Shown piece by piece: positions 1 through 6,695 of a stretch of 6,697 nucleotides of DNA. The stretch's first letter is position 1. The number at the start of each line of letters is the position of its first letter. The position numbers and the translations under genes were made by a program. The notes beneath the pieces are model-generated. The model had not been told where the DNA came from, did not search any database, and worked only from the letters and a program-made list of their open reading frames with translations. This stretch comes from Lachnospiraceae bacterium (GTDB lineage: Bacteria; Bacillota; Clostridia; Lachnospirales; Lachnospiraceae), in the NCBI GenBank assembly GCA_021204285.1, contig JAJPZP010000267.1:1-6697 (forward strand), given 5' to 3'.

Positions 1-108
1 GAACTCCCCATTATCTGGAATGGCGCTACTGATAATGGTCAGACGTGGGTATATTTATTATTACAGGATTTTACAGATTACAAAATTGATTCATATGTTG
101 TTTATTAG
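1..108 (+). CDS. Possible 3' end of an unrecognised gene (partial)
   Basis: A reading frame open from the first base runs 35 codons and stops at TAG 106-108. It begins ELPIIWNGATDNGQTW and ends DSYVVY. The composition is protein-like (aromatic and acidic residues mixed, no low complexity), but I do not recognise the family and the piece is too short to assign. If real, it converges with the minus-strand LOG gene and overlaps its end by 38 bases (71-108). The tail is more A/T-rich than the LOG gene, with three consecutive TTA codons at 55-63. It could equally be a chance open frame, since 35 codons without a stop is not rare. Confidence 0.35.
   Translation, partial: ELPIIWNGATDNGQTWVYLLLQDFTDYKIDSYVVY
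8..38. repeat. 8-bp inverted repeat at left edge
   Basis: CCATTATC at 8-15 and its exact reverse complement GATAATGG at 31-38 are separated by 15 bases. The arms could form a hairpin in RNA from either strand. No T-run follows on either strand, so it does not look like an intrinsic terminator for the LOG gene. It lies inside the possible partial gene 1-108. Its role is unknown and it may be coincidental. Confidence 0.3.
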
Positions 109-643
109 ATAACACTTTGATGGCTTCCGCAATCTCATAGACTGTATTCCAGAATCTGATCTTCTCCCTGCTTTCCGGGGACAGAAAGCCCTGCGAGACC
201 ATCTGATCATAGCCGTTTCGCGCAAATTCATAATAGCCATTCACATTGTAATAACCGTAGATACCCTGCAAGTGGCCGAGCGAACCGGCGCTGATCACCT
301 CAGCGATCTCCTCCGCGGTACCGGTGCCGCCCGGGAACGCGATGAAGACTTCGGCAAGCTCTATCATCCGGGCTTTCCGTTCTCTCATATTGTCGGTCAC
401 GATGAGTTGCGTCAGGCCTTCCAGCTGAATTTCCTCTTCAACGAAAAACACAGGCTCGACGCCGATAACCTCCGCGCCGTGCTTCAGCGCCTGCTGCGCC
501 AGCACGCCCATCAGGCCGCATTTGCTCCCGCCGTAGATCAGACGGTGTCCGTTTTCACCGATCCAACGCCCCAGCTCGGCGGCGCGCTCTTTGTAAATGG
601 GGAGATTTCCTTCATTTGCTCCTAAGTAGACTGCGATGTTCAT
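71..643 (-). CDS. LOG-family cytokinin riboside 5'-monophosphate phosphoribohydrolase-like protein
   Basis: The product is 190 residues, the usual size for the TIGR00730/LOG family (once called lysine decarboxylase-like). These cytosolic Rossmann-fold enzymes hydrolyse the N-glycosidic bond of nucleoside 5'-monophosphates, releasing a free base and ribose 5-phosphate; the true substrate in gut-type bacteria is generally unknown. Visible motifs in order are the N-terminal strand and phosphate loop (AVYLGANEGN), GGSKCGLMG in the first third, the conserved basic stretch MRERKARM and the signature PGGTGTAEE, which carry the family's catalytic Arg and Glu. The start at 643 is chosen because MNIAVYLGANEGN begins the conserved fold and GAGAGGAA lies about 11 bases upstream. 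The longer frame starting at 766 would run through the promoter and leader hairpin. The gene is divergent from the BREX operon with its own promoter, so it may be an unrelated neighbour. Family is sure, substrate is not. Confidence 0.9.
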   Translation of the reverse strand: MNIAVYLGANEGNLPIYKERAAELGRWIGENGHRLIYGGSKCGLMGVLAQQALKHGAEVIGVEPVFFVEEEIQLEGLTQLIVTDNMRERKARMIELAEVFIAFPGGTGTAEEIAEVISAGSLGHLQGIYGYYNVNGYYEFARNGYDQMVSQGFLSPESREKIRFWNTVYEIAEAIKVLSNKQHMNQFCNL

Positions 644-676
644 TGTGGGGTGGTTCCTCTCTTGTAAGAATTGCGT

Positions 677-712
677 ATAAGTGTCCGCCGGAACTTCGGC
701 GGACATGCTTAT
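677..712 (-). promoter_or_regulatory. GC-rich hairpin at the predicted 5' end of the LOG mRNA
   Basis: TGTCCGCCG (682-690) and CGGCGGACA (697-705) form a perfect 9-bp stem with a 6-base loop. A further 5-bp match (ATAAG 677-681 with CTTAT 708-712) extends it past a 2-base bulge. The -10 box of the LOG promoter ends at 711, so transcription should begin near 704, which puts the core stem at the very start of the mRNA, about 40 bases before its ribosome binding site. Possible roles are a 5' stabilising stem or a DNA operator covering the start point. On the plus strand it is followed only by a broken T-run, so a terminator is less likely. Confidence 0.5.
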
Positions 713-739
713 TTTAGTATAGAAAACAGGGCAGGTCAA
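711..739 (-). promoter_or_regulatory. Promoter of the LOG gene
   Basis: Read on the minus strand, TTGACC (739-734) and TAAAAT (716-711) match the sigma-A/sigma-70 -35 and -10 hexamers at 5 of 6 positions each, with an exact 17-base spacer. The predicted start is near 704, about 60 bases upstream of the LOG ATG. No other gene lies between. The prediction is from sequence only. Confidence 0.65.
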
Positions 740-760
740 TCCCACAGGATACATGGGATT
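738..760. promoter_or_regulatory. Candidate operator dyad between the divergent promoters
   Basis: AATCCCA (738-744) and TGGGATT (754-760) are perfect 7-bp inverted arms around a 9-base spacer, giving a 16-base centre-to-centre distance. The dyad occupies nearly all of the gap between the two opposing -35 boxes (739 and 767) and overlaps the last two bases of the LOG -35. This geometry fits a dimeric helix-turn-helix regulator, but no regulator gene is present in the window to pair with it. The arms are short, so chance cannot be excluded. Confidence 0.4.
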
Positions 761-766
761 CCTCAA

Positions 767-795
767 TTGTAAATCTTATTTTGGTATGGTATGAT
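767..795 (+). promoter_or_regulatory. Promoter of the BREX operon
   Basis: TTGTAA (767-772, 4 of 6 to the -35 consensus) and TATGAT (790-795, 5 of 6 to the -10 consensus) are separated by exactly 17 bases. A TG at 787-788 makes an extended -10, which can compensate for the weaker -35. The predicted start is near 802, giving a brxA leader of about 57 bases. It is the only convincing promoter I see upstream of brxA, and the short spacings downstream suggest that it serves brxA, brxB, brxC and pglX together. Confidence 0.6.
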
Positions 796-862
796 GATAC
801 AAGAGCTTCTGAAACGGCCGTACACATTAGATTTTGTGCCTGACGAGGAGGTCAGCGAATGA
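791..862 (+). CDS. Possible 23-residue leader frame coupled to brxA
   Basis: ATG 791 (or ATG 794) opens a frame of 23 codons containing LLKRPYTLDFVPDEEVSE. Its TGA at 860-862 overlaps the brxA ATG at 859-861 (ATGA), the arrangement typical of translational coupling. The predicted residues look like ordinary protein. Against it, no ribosome binding site precedes either ATG, and ATG 791 lies inside the predicted -10 box, so a transcript from that promoter would lack the start. It may be a relic of a former upstream gene, a leader translated from another promoter, or chance. Confidence 0.25.
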   Translation: MMIQELLKRPYTLDFVPDEEVSE

Positions 863-1488
863 CGATAAAGAATACAGCGGTTCTGAAGGGCACAAGCCCC
901 TACAGTGCTGTGATTACGAGGGAGCAGTTCCTCTTTTATGAGACAAGGACAACGGCAAAGCTGGTGACGGAGGGACTGTCACGAGAGGAAGTCGTGAACC
1001 GGATTGTCGCTGATAACCTGTTCCAATATCCGACGGAGAAATCCGTGCGGCGTATGGCTCTCACATGTCTGAAACGCCTGGATGCTCTGGAGGATGATTC
1101 TCTTGTGGCGACGATTGCCAGGCGTCCACAGGATACGGCAAAACAAATCTGCCTGTACGCGATGATGAAGCAGTACCGATTGATCTGGGATTTTATGATT
1201 ACCGTAATTGGTGAGAAGTACCGTTTATTGGACACCTCATTTGGGAAAATAGATATCAACGGATATTTTCTGCGCCTGCAGGAGCAGGACGACTGGGTGG
1301 CGACCTGGAGCGATTCTACCATAACGAAGCTCAAGCAGGTCCTGCTCAAGCTTTTGGTGGACAATGAGTATCTGGACAGCACGAAATCAGAAAAGCTGAA
1401 CCCGGTGTTGATTAGCCCTATACTGGAGGCCGCGATCCGGGAAAGCGGAAACGCACAGGCACTCACGGCATTTAACTGTTTTGGATAA
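859..1488 (+). CDS. brxA: BREX protein BrxA (DUF1819)
   Basis: The product is 209 residues, normal for BrxA/DUF1819. The N-terminal half carries the family hallmarks: SAVITREQFLFYETRTTAKL, then EGLSREEVVNRIVADNLFQYPTE followed by SVRRMALTCLKRLDAL (roughly residues 16-76). Characterised BrxA proteins are small, helical, DNA-binding proteins needed for full BREX defence, though their exact step is not settled. The start is fixed by AGGAGGT at 846-852, seven bases before ATG 859. It is the first gene of the operon, 40 bases before brxB. I see no frame break or missing segment. Identification rests on sequence pattern plus the brxA-brxB-brxC-pglX order. Confidence 0.93.
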   Translation: MTIKNTAVLKGTSPYSAVITREQFLFYETRTTAKLVTEGLSREEVVNRIVADNLFQYPTEKSVRRMALTCLKRLDALEDDSLVATIARRPQDTAKQICLYAMMKQYRLIWDFMITVIGEKYRLLDTSFGKIDINGYFLRLQEQDDWVATWSDSTITKLKQVLLKLLVDNEYLDSTKSEKLNPVLISPILEAAIRESGNAQALTAFNCFG

Positions 1489-1510
1489 TGGTATGGCAAT
1501 CGCCACGCCA
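1489..1510 (+). other. Small hairpin between brxA and brxB
   Basis: TGGTATGGC (1489-1497) pairs with GCCACGCCA (1502-1510) around the loop AATC; eight of nine positions pair, one of them G-U. The stem starts right after the brxA stop and ends just before the brxB ribosome binding site (GAGGAGG, 1512-1518). No T-run follows, so it is not an intrinsic terminator. It could set the relative stability or translation of the two cistrons. Confidence 0.35.
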
Positions 1511-1528
1511 TGAGGAGGAATACATGAC

Positions 1529-2086
1529 ATGGGTAATCTGAACGAACGGCTCGACAGCCTGAGGGCTTTGATTCAGGAACCGGATTTTCTGGATGGCAAG
1601 GGATTAAGCAATGAGGTCAACATCCGCATCTTCTGTTATGATGAAGCGGATGAGATGGCAGTCCGGCATTTCGTGGGGCAGCTGAAAACAGACCAGTCTC
1701 TGAACTGCCATCTGGTGGAATATGATTTATACAAGCTGTTTCTTTCCATCTGTGACGACATGGGAATTACGGAGGAAATACCGGATGTAGAGGAAAATGA
1801 CGGTCCGGAGTATCTTCTGGATCAGCTTCACGGCTCGGTAGGCGAAGGCGAGTTCATAGAGAAAATGATGTATTCTCCCCATGAGCGAGGGGATGTGATA
1901 TTGCTTACCGGCGTCGGCGATGTGTTTCCATTCATGAGGGTTCATGCATTGCTGGAATCCATGCAGGTGGATTTCTCAGATGTTCCTATCCTCGTCATGT
2001 ATCCGGGAGAATTTGATGGGCGGCATTTGAAGCTTTTCGATAGATTGAAGCCAAACGACTATTACAGAGCGTTTAACGTAGTGTAA
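1529..2086 (+). CDS. brxB: BREX protein BrxB (DUF1788)
   Basis: The product is 185 residues, close to the usual ~190-200 for BrxB/DUF1788. Family features are the early RIFCYDEADEM segment (about residues 31-41), a central GDVILLTGVGDVFPFMRVHALLE stretch and the highly typical C-terminus with MYPGEFDGRHLKLFDRLKPN followed by DYYRAFNVV. BrxB is a core, non-enzymatic-looking component of type I BREX, required for defence; its biochemical role is not established. The ribosome binding site GAGGAGG ends at 1518. ATG 1524 is nearer to it but gives only five codons (MTWVI), so ATG 1529, which opens the conserved frame, is chosen. The gene appears intact and lies 67 bases upstream of brxC. Confidence 0.93.
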   Translation: MGNLNERLDSLRALIQEPDFLDGKGLSNEVNIRIFCYDEADEMAVRHFVGQLKTDQSLNCHLVEYDLYKLFLSICDDMGITEEIPDVEENDGPEYLLDQLHGSVGEGEFIEKMMYSPHERGDVILLTGVGDVFPFMRVHALLESMQVDFSDVPILVMYPGEFDGRHLKLFDRLKPNDYYRAFNVV

Positions 2087-2153
2087 AAGTAGTGCAAGGC
2101 AAGGAGCGATGGGCTTTTACGAATAAGATGGAAGGAGAGGGAGGGGCACCGAT

Positions 2154-5100
2154 ATGAAGATAAGCGAAATGTTTGCGGAGGACATCAACCGTCCTATCAA
2201 TGGCGTCATCAAGGTAGACCAGGATTCGGAGGATGTCACAAGGCAGGAAGTACAGGAATATGTCATCACCAAGGAACTGAAAAAACACTTTATCAGCTTC
2301 TTTGATTTTTACAGTGAAAGTGTTCAGAATCCGACCCCGACAGCGGCGGGTGGATTTCGGGATTCTTTGGAAGTGGTAAATCGCACTTCCTGAAAATGTT
2401 GTCCTACCTGTTGGAGAATAAGCGTGTGAATGGCGTACCGACTGTCGAGATGTTTCGCAGCAAGTTTGCGGATGATCCGGCGACATTTATGCTGATTGAT
2501 AATTCCACCCGGTATGATACAGAGACTATTCTGTTTAACATTGATATCGAAGGCTCCATCAACAAGGATAAGACCGCTGTTCTCCGCGTCTTTGCGAAGA
2601 TGTTCTATAAGCATCTTGGCTTTTACGGCGAGAATCTGAAGGTCGCTATGATGGAGCGGTACATCGACCAGCAGGGAAAGACCGAGGAGTTCCGGCGTGT
2701 ATTCGAGCAGAAAAAGGGAAAGCCGTGGCTGGAGCAGCGCAAGGCGTTTGCTTTCAACGGCAAGGTCATCATTCCTACCCTGATGGAAGTGCTGGATATG
2801 AGCGAGGAAGATGCACGGAACTGGTATCAGGATAAATCTTCCGTGGAGTATTCAATCTCAAGCCTTGTGAAAGACATCAAGGCTTATGTTGATTCGAAAC
2901 CGGAGAATTTCCGCCTACTGTTCATGGTGGATGAGGTCGGTCAGTATGTTGGTACAGACACCGATATGCTCTTAAACCTCCAGTCCCTTACCGAGAAGCT
3001 CGGCAGTGAGTGCGAGGGAAAAGTCTGGGTGGTATGCACCGGGCAGGAAGCCATCGATGAGATTATCAAAGTTCGTGCGGACGAGTTCTCCCGTATTCAG
3101 GCACGTTTCAAAACACGCCTCTCTCTGTCCTCTTCTTCTGTGGATGAGGTCATCCAGAAGCGTGTGCTGAAGAAGAAACCGGAATACGAGAAGCGTCTGC
3201 AGGAAGTTTATGATACAAACGATTCCACCCTTCGGAATCTGTATACGTTCCGTGACTCCATCCTTGACATCAAGGGATTTGAAGGATCGCAGGAATTTTC
3301 GGATGATTTCCCGTTCGTGCCTTACCAGTTTATCATCATGCAGAAGGTATTCGCAGAGATTCGTAAGCACGGGAACTCCGGCAAGCACCTCTCCGGCGGC
3401 GCGCGTTCCATGCTCTGCGTGTTCCAGGAGGCCGCACAGAAGGTGCAGGAAAACGCCGAATTTGCCCACCTGGCGTTCTTCCGTTTTTATGATACCGTAC
3501 ATAGCTTTCTCGACGGCTCGATCCGTCGGGTGATTGAACGTTGCCAGAAGGCGGCGGACAGCGGCTTCGGTATTGAGCAGCAGGATGTGGATGTATTGAA
3601 GCTCCTGTATCTCATCCGCTACGTGGATGACATTCCGGCAAACCTCGATAATATTGTAATTCTGATGGCGGATGATATTCGCACGGATAAACTAACGCTT
3701 CGTGAAAAGATGCGCGGCAGTCTTGACCGCCTGCTCAGCCAGAACTATATCGGCCGTAACGGGGAAGTATATAACTTCCTGACTGACGAGGAGCAGGATA
3801 TTGCGAGGGAGATTCGCAACACGAACGTGGACACCTCTGCCATCGTGACGCAGCTGGGCCGTATGATTTTCGGTGATCTTTATCAGACGAAAAAGTACCG
3901 TTACGGCAAGTATGATTTTGACTTCGACAAGATGGTGGACGGTATGGCGGTCGGCGCTGTCACGGGTGGGATGCGTCTGCGTTTCCTGACGGTTGCCACT
4001 GACCCGACCGAAAAAAATGAGCTGCACCTTATGACGCAGTCCAAAGGACAGGCTCTCGTCGTTCTGCCGGAAGCAAAGTATTATGAGTCAGTAGAAAATG
4101 CCATGAAGATTCGGAAGTATGTGAAACAGCGTAACGTGTCGCAGCTTCCCGGCTCCATGCATACGATTATTAAAAAGCAGCAGGAAGAGGCAGATGCTTA
4201 TGAGGCATCCTCTGCCGATGAACTGAAGGAGGCAATCGAAAACGCAGCCTTTTATGTGGATGGAGAACATCTGGTGATTAAGGGCGGCGACGCAAAATCA
4301 AAGATTGACCAGGCGTTGGAGTATCTCGTTATCCATGTATACAGCGACCTCGACCTGATTACCAAAAACGCGGAGACAGATGCCGACATCTATTCGATTC
4401 TGCGGAAGGAAGAAACCCTGCTCCCCGGCACGGAGCCAAATCGCGATGCGGCGGCGAAGATGGAGGAATATCTGGAGGTTCAGCATAAGCGGAATCTCCC
4501 GACTTCTATGGCGGATGTGCAGAGCCGGTATCAGGGGATTCCCTATGGCTGGCGTGAGATTGATATCGCCGCCGTAGCCGCACAGCTGATTGTTGACCAG
4601 AAGGTCACCATCAAGTATGCCGGCACCACCATCCAGCCGGATAATCCGAAGCTGCCGGATATGCTTCGTAAAAAGAGCGAAATCGGCAAGACCAGCATCT
4701 CCAAGCGTATCTTAAATTCTGCAGCGAACATCCGCGAGGCGCGGGAATTCCTGCGCGAGTATTTTGAAGTGATGGATGTTCCCCAGGATGAGGACGGGCT
4801 GATCGCATTTATGATAAAGAAATTCAGTGAGCAGCGTGATTACTACGCGGAACTGGATCAGAAATACGCTGGGCATAAATACCCTGACCACGCTCTTGTG
4901 TCGCAGGCAATCCAGTTGACAGAGGATGTCCTGAGCCAGCAGAAGGACAATATTGCCCTTGTGCAGCGACTGCTAAAGCGCATGGATGACCTTGACGACA
5001 ACAAGGAAAAAATGCAGCGTGTGGAGAACTTCTTCAAGAGCCAGGTAAAGGTGTTTGATGCAGCAGTCAAGCTGGAAGCTGACCTGCGTCATGAGTTGGA

Positions 5101-5716
5101 CTACCTCTCCCATGAGCCGGAAGCCAATGATGCCTTGAATCAGATCCGGCTGATTTGCATCGTGCAGACTGGTGGAAAGTTTGATTACCGGCGCATTCCG
5201 GAACTGAATGGGCTGATGTCCAAAGTTCACGAAGGGCATGACCGTCTGCTTGCTGCCAAGCGCGAGGAGCTTTTGGAGATTGTCCGCCAGTGCATGGAGG
5301 CAATCCACACGGCAGCCGATGGAGATTTTAATTCCAGGAATATCATCCAGATGGCTGATAACTTCTATACGGCAAAGAAGCAGCAGATAGCAGAATATGA
5401 AAGCCTCGCTCTTCTGGACGGCCTGATTCCGCCGATGCTCCAGGAGAAGGACAAGGCGGTGGAGAGGCTGGAAGCGGCGAAGCGTTCTGTCCAGACAGTG
5501 CAGTCGGAGGCGAAGCCACTCTTTATCCATGAACCGGAAATACAGGATGGAACGAAAAAACAGACGCCAAAGAAAATCTATAAAAGCCTGAACCGGTCCA
5601 TCGTCTTTCCTGCAAAGCGGCTGGAAAATGAGGATGAGATTGACGCCTATGTGGAGAAGATGCGGGATACGCTGCGGCAGCTTTTGAAGAACTGCGACGG
5701 CATTGATTTGAAGTGA
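2154..5716 (+). CDS. brxC: BREX P-loop ATPase BrxC, interrupted by a one-base frameshift
   Basis: BrxC is the large AAA+-like ATPase of type I BREX. The gene starts at ATG 2154 after a purine-rich ribosome site (AAGGAG/GGGAGG, 2132-2145) with the typical opening MKISEMFAEDINRPINGVIK. That frame continues to NPTP (2328-2339) and then runs into TGA 2391-2393. The rest is in the -1 frame: from 2339 it reads DSGGWISGFFGSGKSHFLKM and continues to TGA 5714-5716. Joined, the protein would be about 1187 residues, normal for BrxC. Walker A GFFGSGKS is at joined residues 70-77 (2360-2383), Walker B LLFMVDE ends at D260-E261 (2930-2935), a sensor-like VCTGQ is near 294-298, and an arginine-rich ARFKTRLSLSS follows. 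The C-terminal half is mostly helical and charged. ATG 2396 would start after the Walker lysine and give an ATPase-dead fragment. The gene is a pseudogene if the base change is real. Confidence 0.9.
2318..2393 (+). other. Frameshift zone in brxC, before and over Walker A
   Basis: The upstream frame is closed by TGA 2391-2393, and the downstream frame is closed on its 5' side by TGA 2315-2317, so the break must lie between. Protein conservation narrows it to about 2337-2352. Adding one base after CCCCG (2335-2339), or re-reading G2339, restores NPTP-DSGGWISGFFGSGKS without loss. A four-C run is the only homopolymer there. No standard X-XXY-YYZ slippery heptamer is present in the upstream frame, so programmed -1 frameshifting is not supported. 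Confidence 0.85.
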
Positions 5717-5726
5717 GGATACTGCA

Positions 5727-6695
5727 ATGGATAAGAACGCGATAAAAAAATATGCGACATGGGCAAGGCGCGAATTGATTTCCCGTGTATCCCAGAAGGC
5801 GGAGTTCTACGGCGTAACAGCGGAGGAATATGGCGACTTCCATGCAGCCAGCATTGATGGTCGTGTTCTGTCGCCTACGGAGAAAATGCAGAGACAGGCG
5901 CTGATTGATAAAGTTCGCTCAGAAGGCTATGAGCAGGCGATGGAGGAAGTGGCGTACACCTGGTTTAACCGTTTTTCTGCCCTGCGTTATATGGAGGTCA
6001 ACAATTACCTCCCCACTCGTGTGCGCGTCTTTACCAATGAGAATGGCGAATTCAAGCCGCAGATTATTGACGAAGCGATCCATCTGGAACTGGACGGGCT
6101 GGACATGGAGAAGATCTATTCTCTCAAGGAAACGAATGACACAGAGGCACTGTATCGTTATCTGCTGATTACCCAGTGCAATGCGTTAAGCAAAATCATG
6201 CCGGTCATGTTCCAGAAGATTTCCGACTACACGGAGTTGCTTCTGCCGGATTATCTTCTCCGTGAAGGTAGCGTAATCGAGCAGATGGTGACGTCAATTC
6301 CGGAAGAAGACTGGACCGACCAGGTGCAGATTATCGGTTGGCTGTATCAGTATTATAATGCGGAAAAGAAGGACGAGGTCTTTGCTGCACTGAAGAAAAA
6401 CGTGAAGATTACGAAGGAGAATATACCTGCCGCTACCCAGTTGTTTACGCCGGACTGGATTGTGCGCTATATGGTTGAGAATTCTCTCGGACGTCTGTGG
6501 GTGGAGGGGAATCCAAACGAGCAGCTGAAATCCGGGTGGAAATACTATCTGGAGGAAGCCGAACAGGAAGCGGATGTTGAAGCACAGCTTGCGGAAATTC
6601 GAAAGGAATATGCCGCGCTGAAACCGGAAGAAATCCTATGCATCGAAATTCCCACTCAACTTTTAATACAATCTGGCGATAGATTATGTGCGTGA
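5727..6695 (+). CDS. pglX: BREX adenine-specific DNA methyltransferase PglX, truncated after the N-terminal region
   Basis: PglX (BrxX) is the N6-adenine methyltransferase that marks host DNA in BREX; intact type I proteins are around 1200 residues. This frame has 322 codons. The start ATG 5727 follows GAGG (5715-5718), which overlaps the brxC stop region, and opens with the family-typical MDKNAIKKYATWARRELI. Further hallmarks are ALRYMEVNNYLPTRVRVF (about 84-101) and TQLFTPDWIVRYMVENSLGR at 237-256. Similarity continues through LKPEEILCI (residues 298-306). There the family normally reads DPC-x-GSGH (SAM-binding motif I), but here the frame gives EIPTQLLIQSGDRLCA and stops at TGA 6693-6695. 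No methyltransferase motif is encoded, so this product should be inactive. The 16-residue tail lies in A/T-richer sequence, suggesting an inserted or rearranged segment at about 6645. The missing part may lie beyond the window. Confidence 0.9.
   Translation: MDKNAIKKYATWARRELISRVSQKAEFYGVTAEEYGDFHAASIDGRVLSPTEKMQRQALIDKVRSEGYEQAMEEVAYTWFNRFSALRYMEVNNYLPTRVRVFTNENGEFKPQIIDEAIHLELDGLDMEKIYSLKETNDTEALYRYLLITQCNALSKIMPVMFQKISDYTELLLPDYLLREGSVIEQMVTSIPEEDWTDQVQIIGWLYQYYNAEKKDEVFAALKKNVKITKENIPAATQLFTPDWIVRYMVENSLGRLWVEGNPNEQLKSGWKYYLEEAEQEADVEAQLAEIRKEYAALKPEEILCIEIPTQLLIQSGDRLCA

Noticed and set aside
272..625. Plus-strand open frame of 117 codons inside the LOG gene
   Set aside because: It lies entirely antisense to a gene with clear family motifs, shows no recognisable motif, and has no ribosome site.
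682..720. Hairpin as a plus-strand intrinsic terminator
   Set aside because: No plus-strand gene ends just upstream, the following tract is TGCTTATTTTAG and not a T-run, and the position matches the LOG transcription start.
644..766. N-terminal extension of the LOG protein from an ATG at 766
   Set aside because: The added 41 residues precede the conserved fold, translate through the predicted promoter and leader hairpin, and have no strong ribosome site; MNIAVYLGANEGN at 643 is the family-typical start.
936..1511. Minus-strand open frame of 191 codons opposite brxA
   Set aside because: Serine/arginine/cysteine-rich composition typical of a shadow frame; the plus strand encodes clear DUF1819 protein. 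The same applies to the long minus-strand frames opposite brxC, for example 2972-3502 and 4973-5530.
2083..2120. Inverted repeat GTAAAAG/CTTTTAC spanning the end of brxB and the brxB-brxC gap
   Set aside because: The 7-bp A/T-rich arms are separated by a 24-base loop with no T-run after them; too weak to call a terminator or regulatory hairpin.
2335..2393. Programmed -1 ribosomal frameshift producing full-length BrxC
   Set aside because: The direction of the shift is right, but no slippery heptamer in the upstream frame is found and BrxC genes are normally continuous. A lost base is simpler.
6688..6692. GTGCG near the end of the window as the 5' end of a group II intron in pglX
   Set aside because: It fits the GTGYG intron start, but pglX similarity already ends about 40 bases earlier, so an intron beginning here would not explain the break. 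Five bases also occur by chance.
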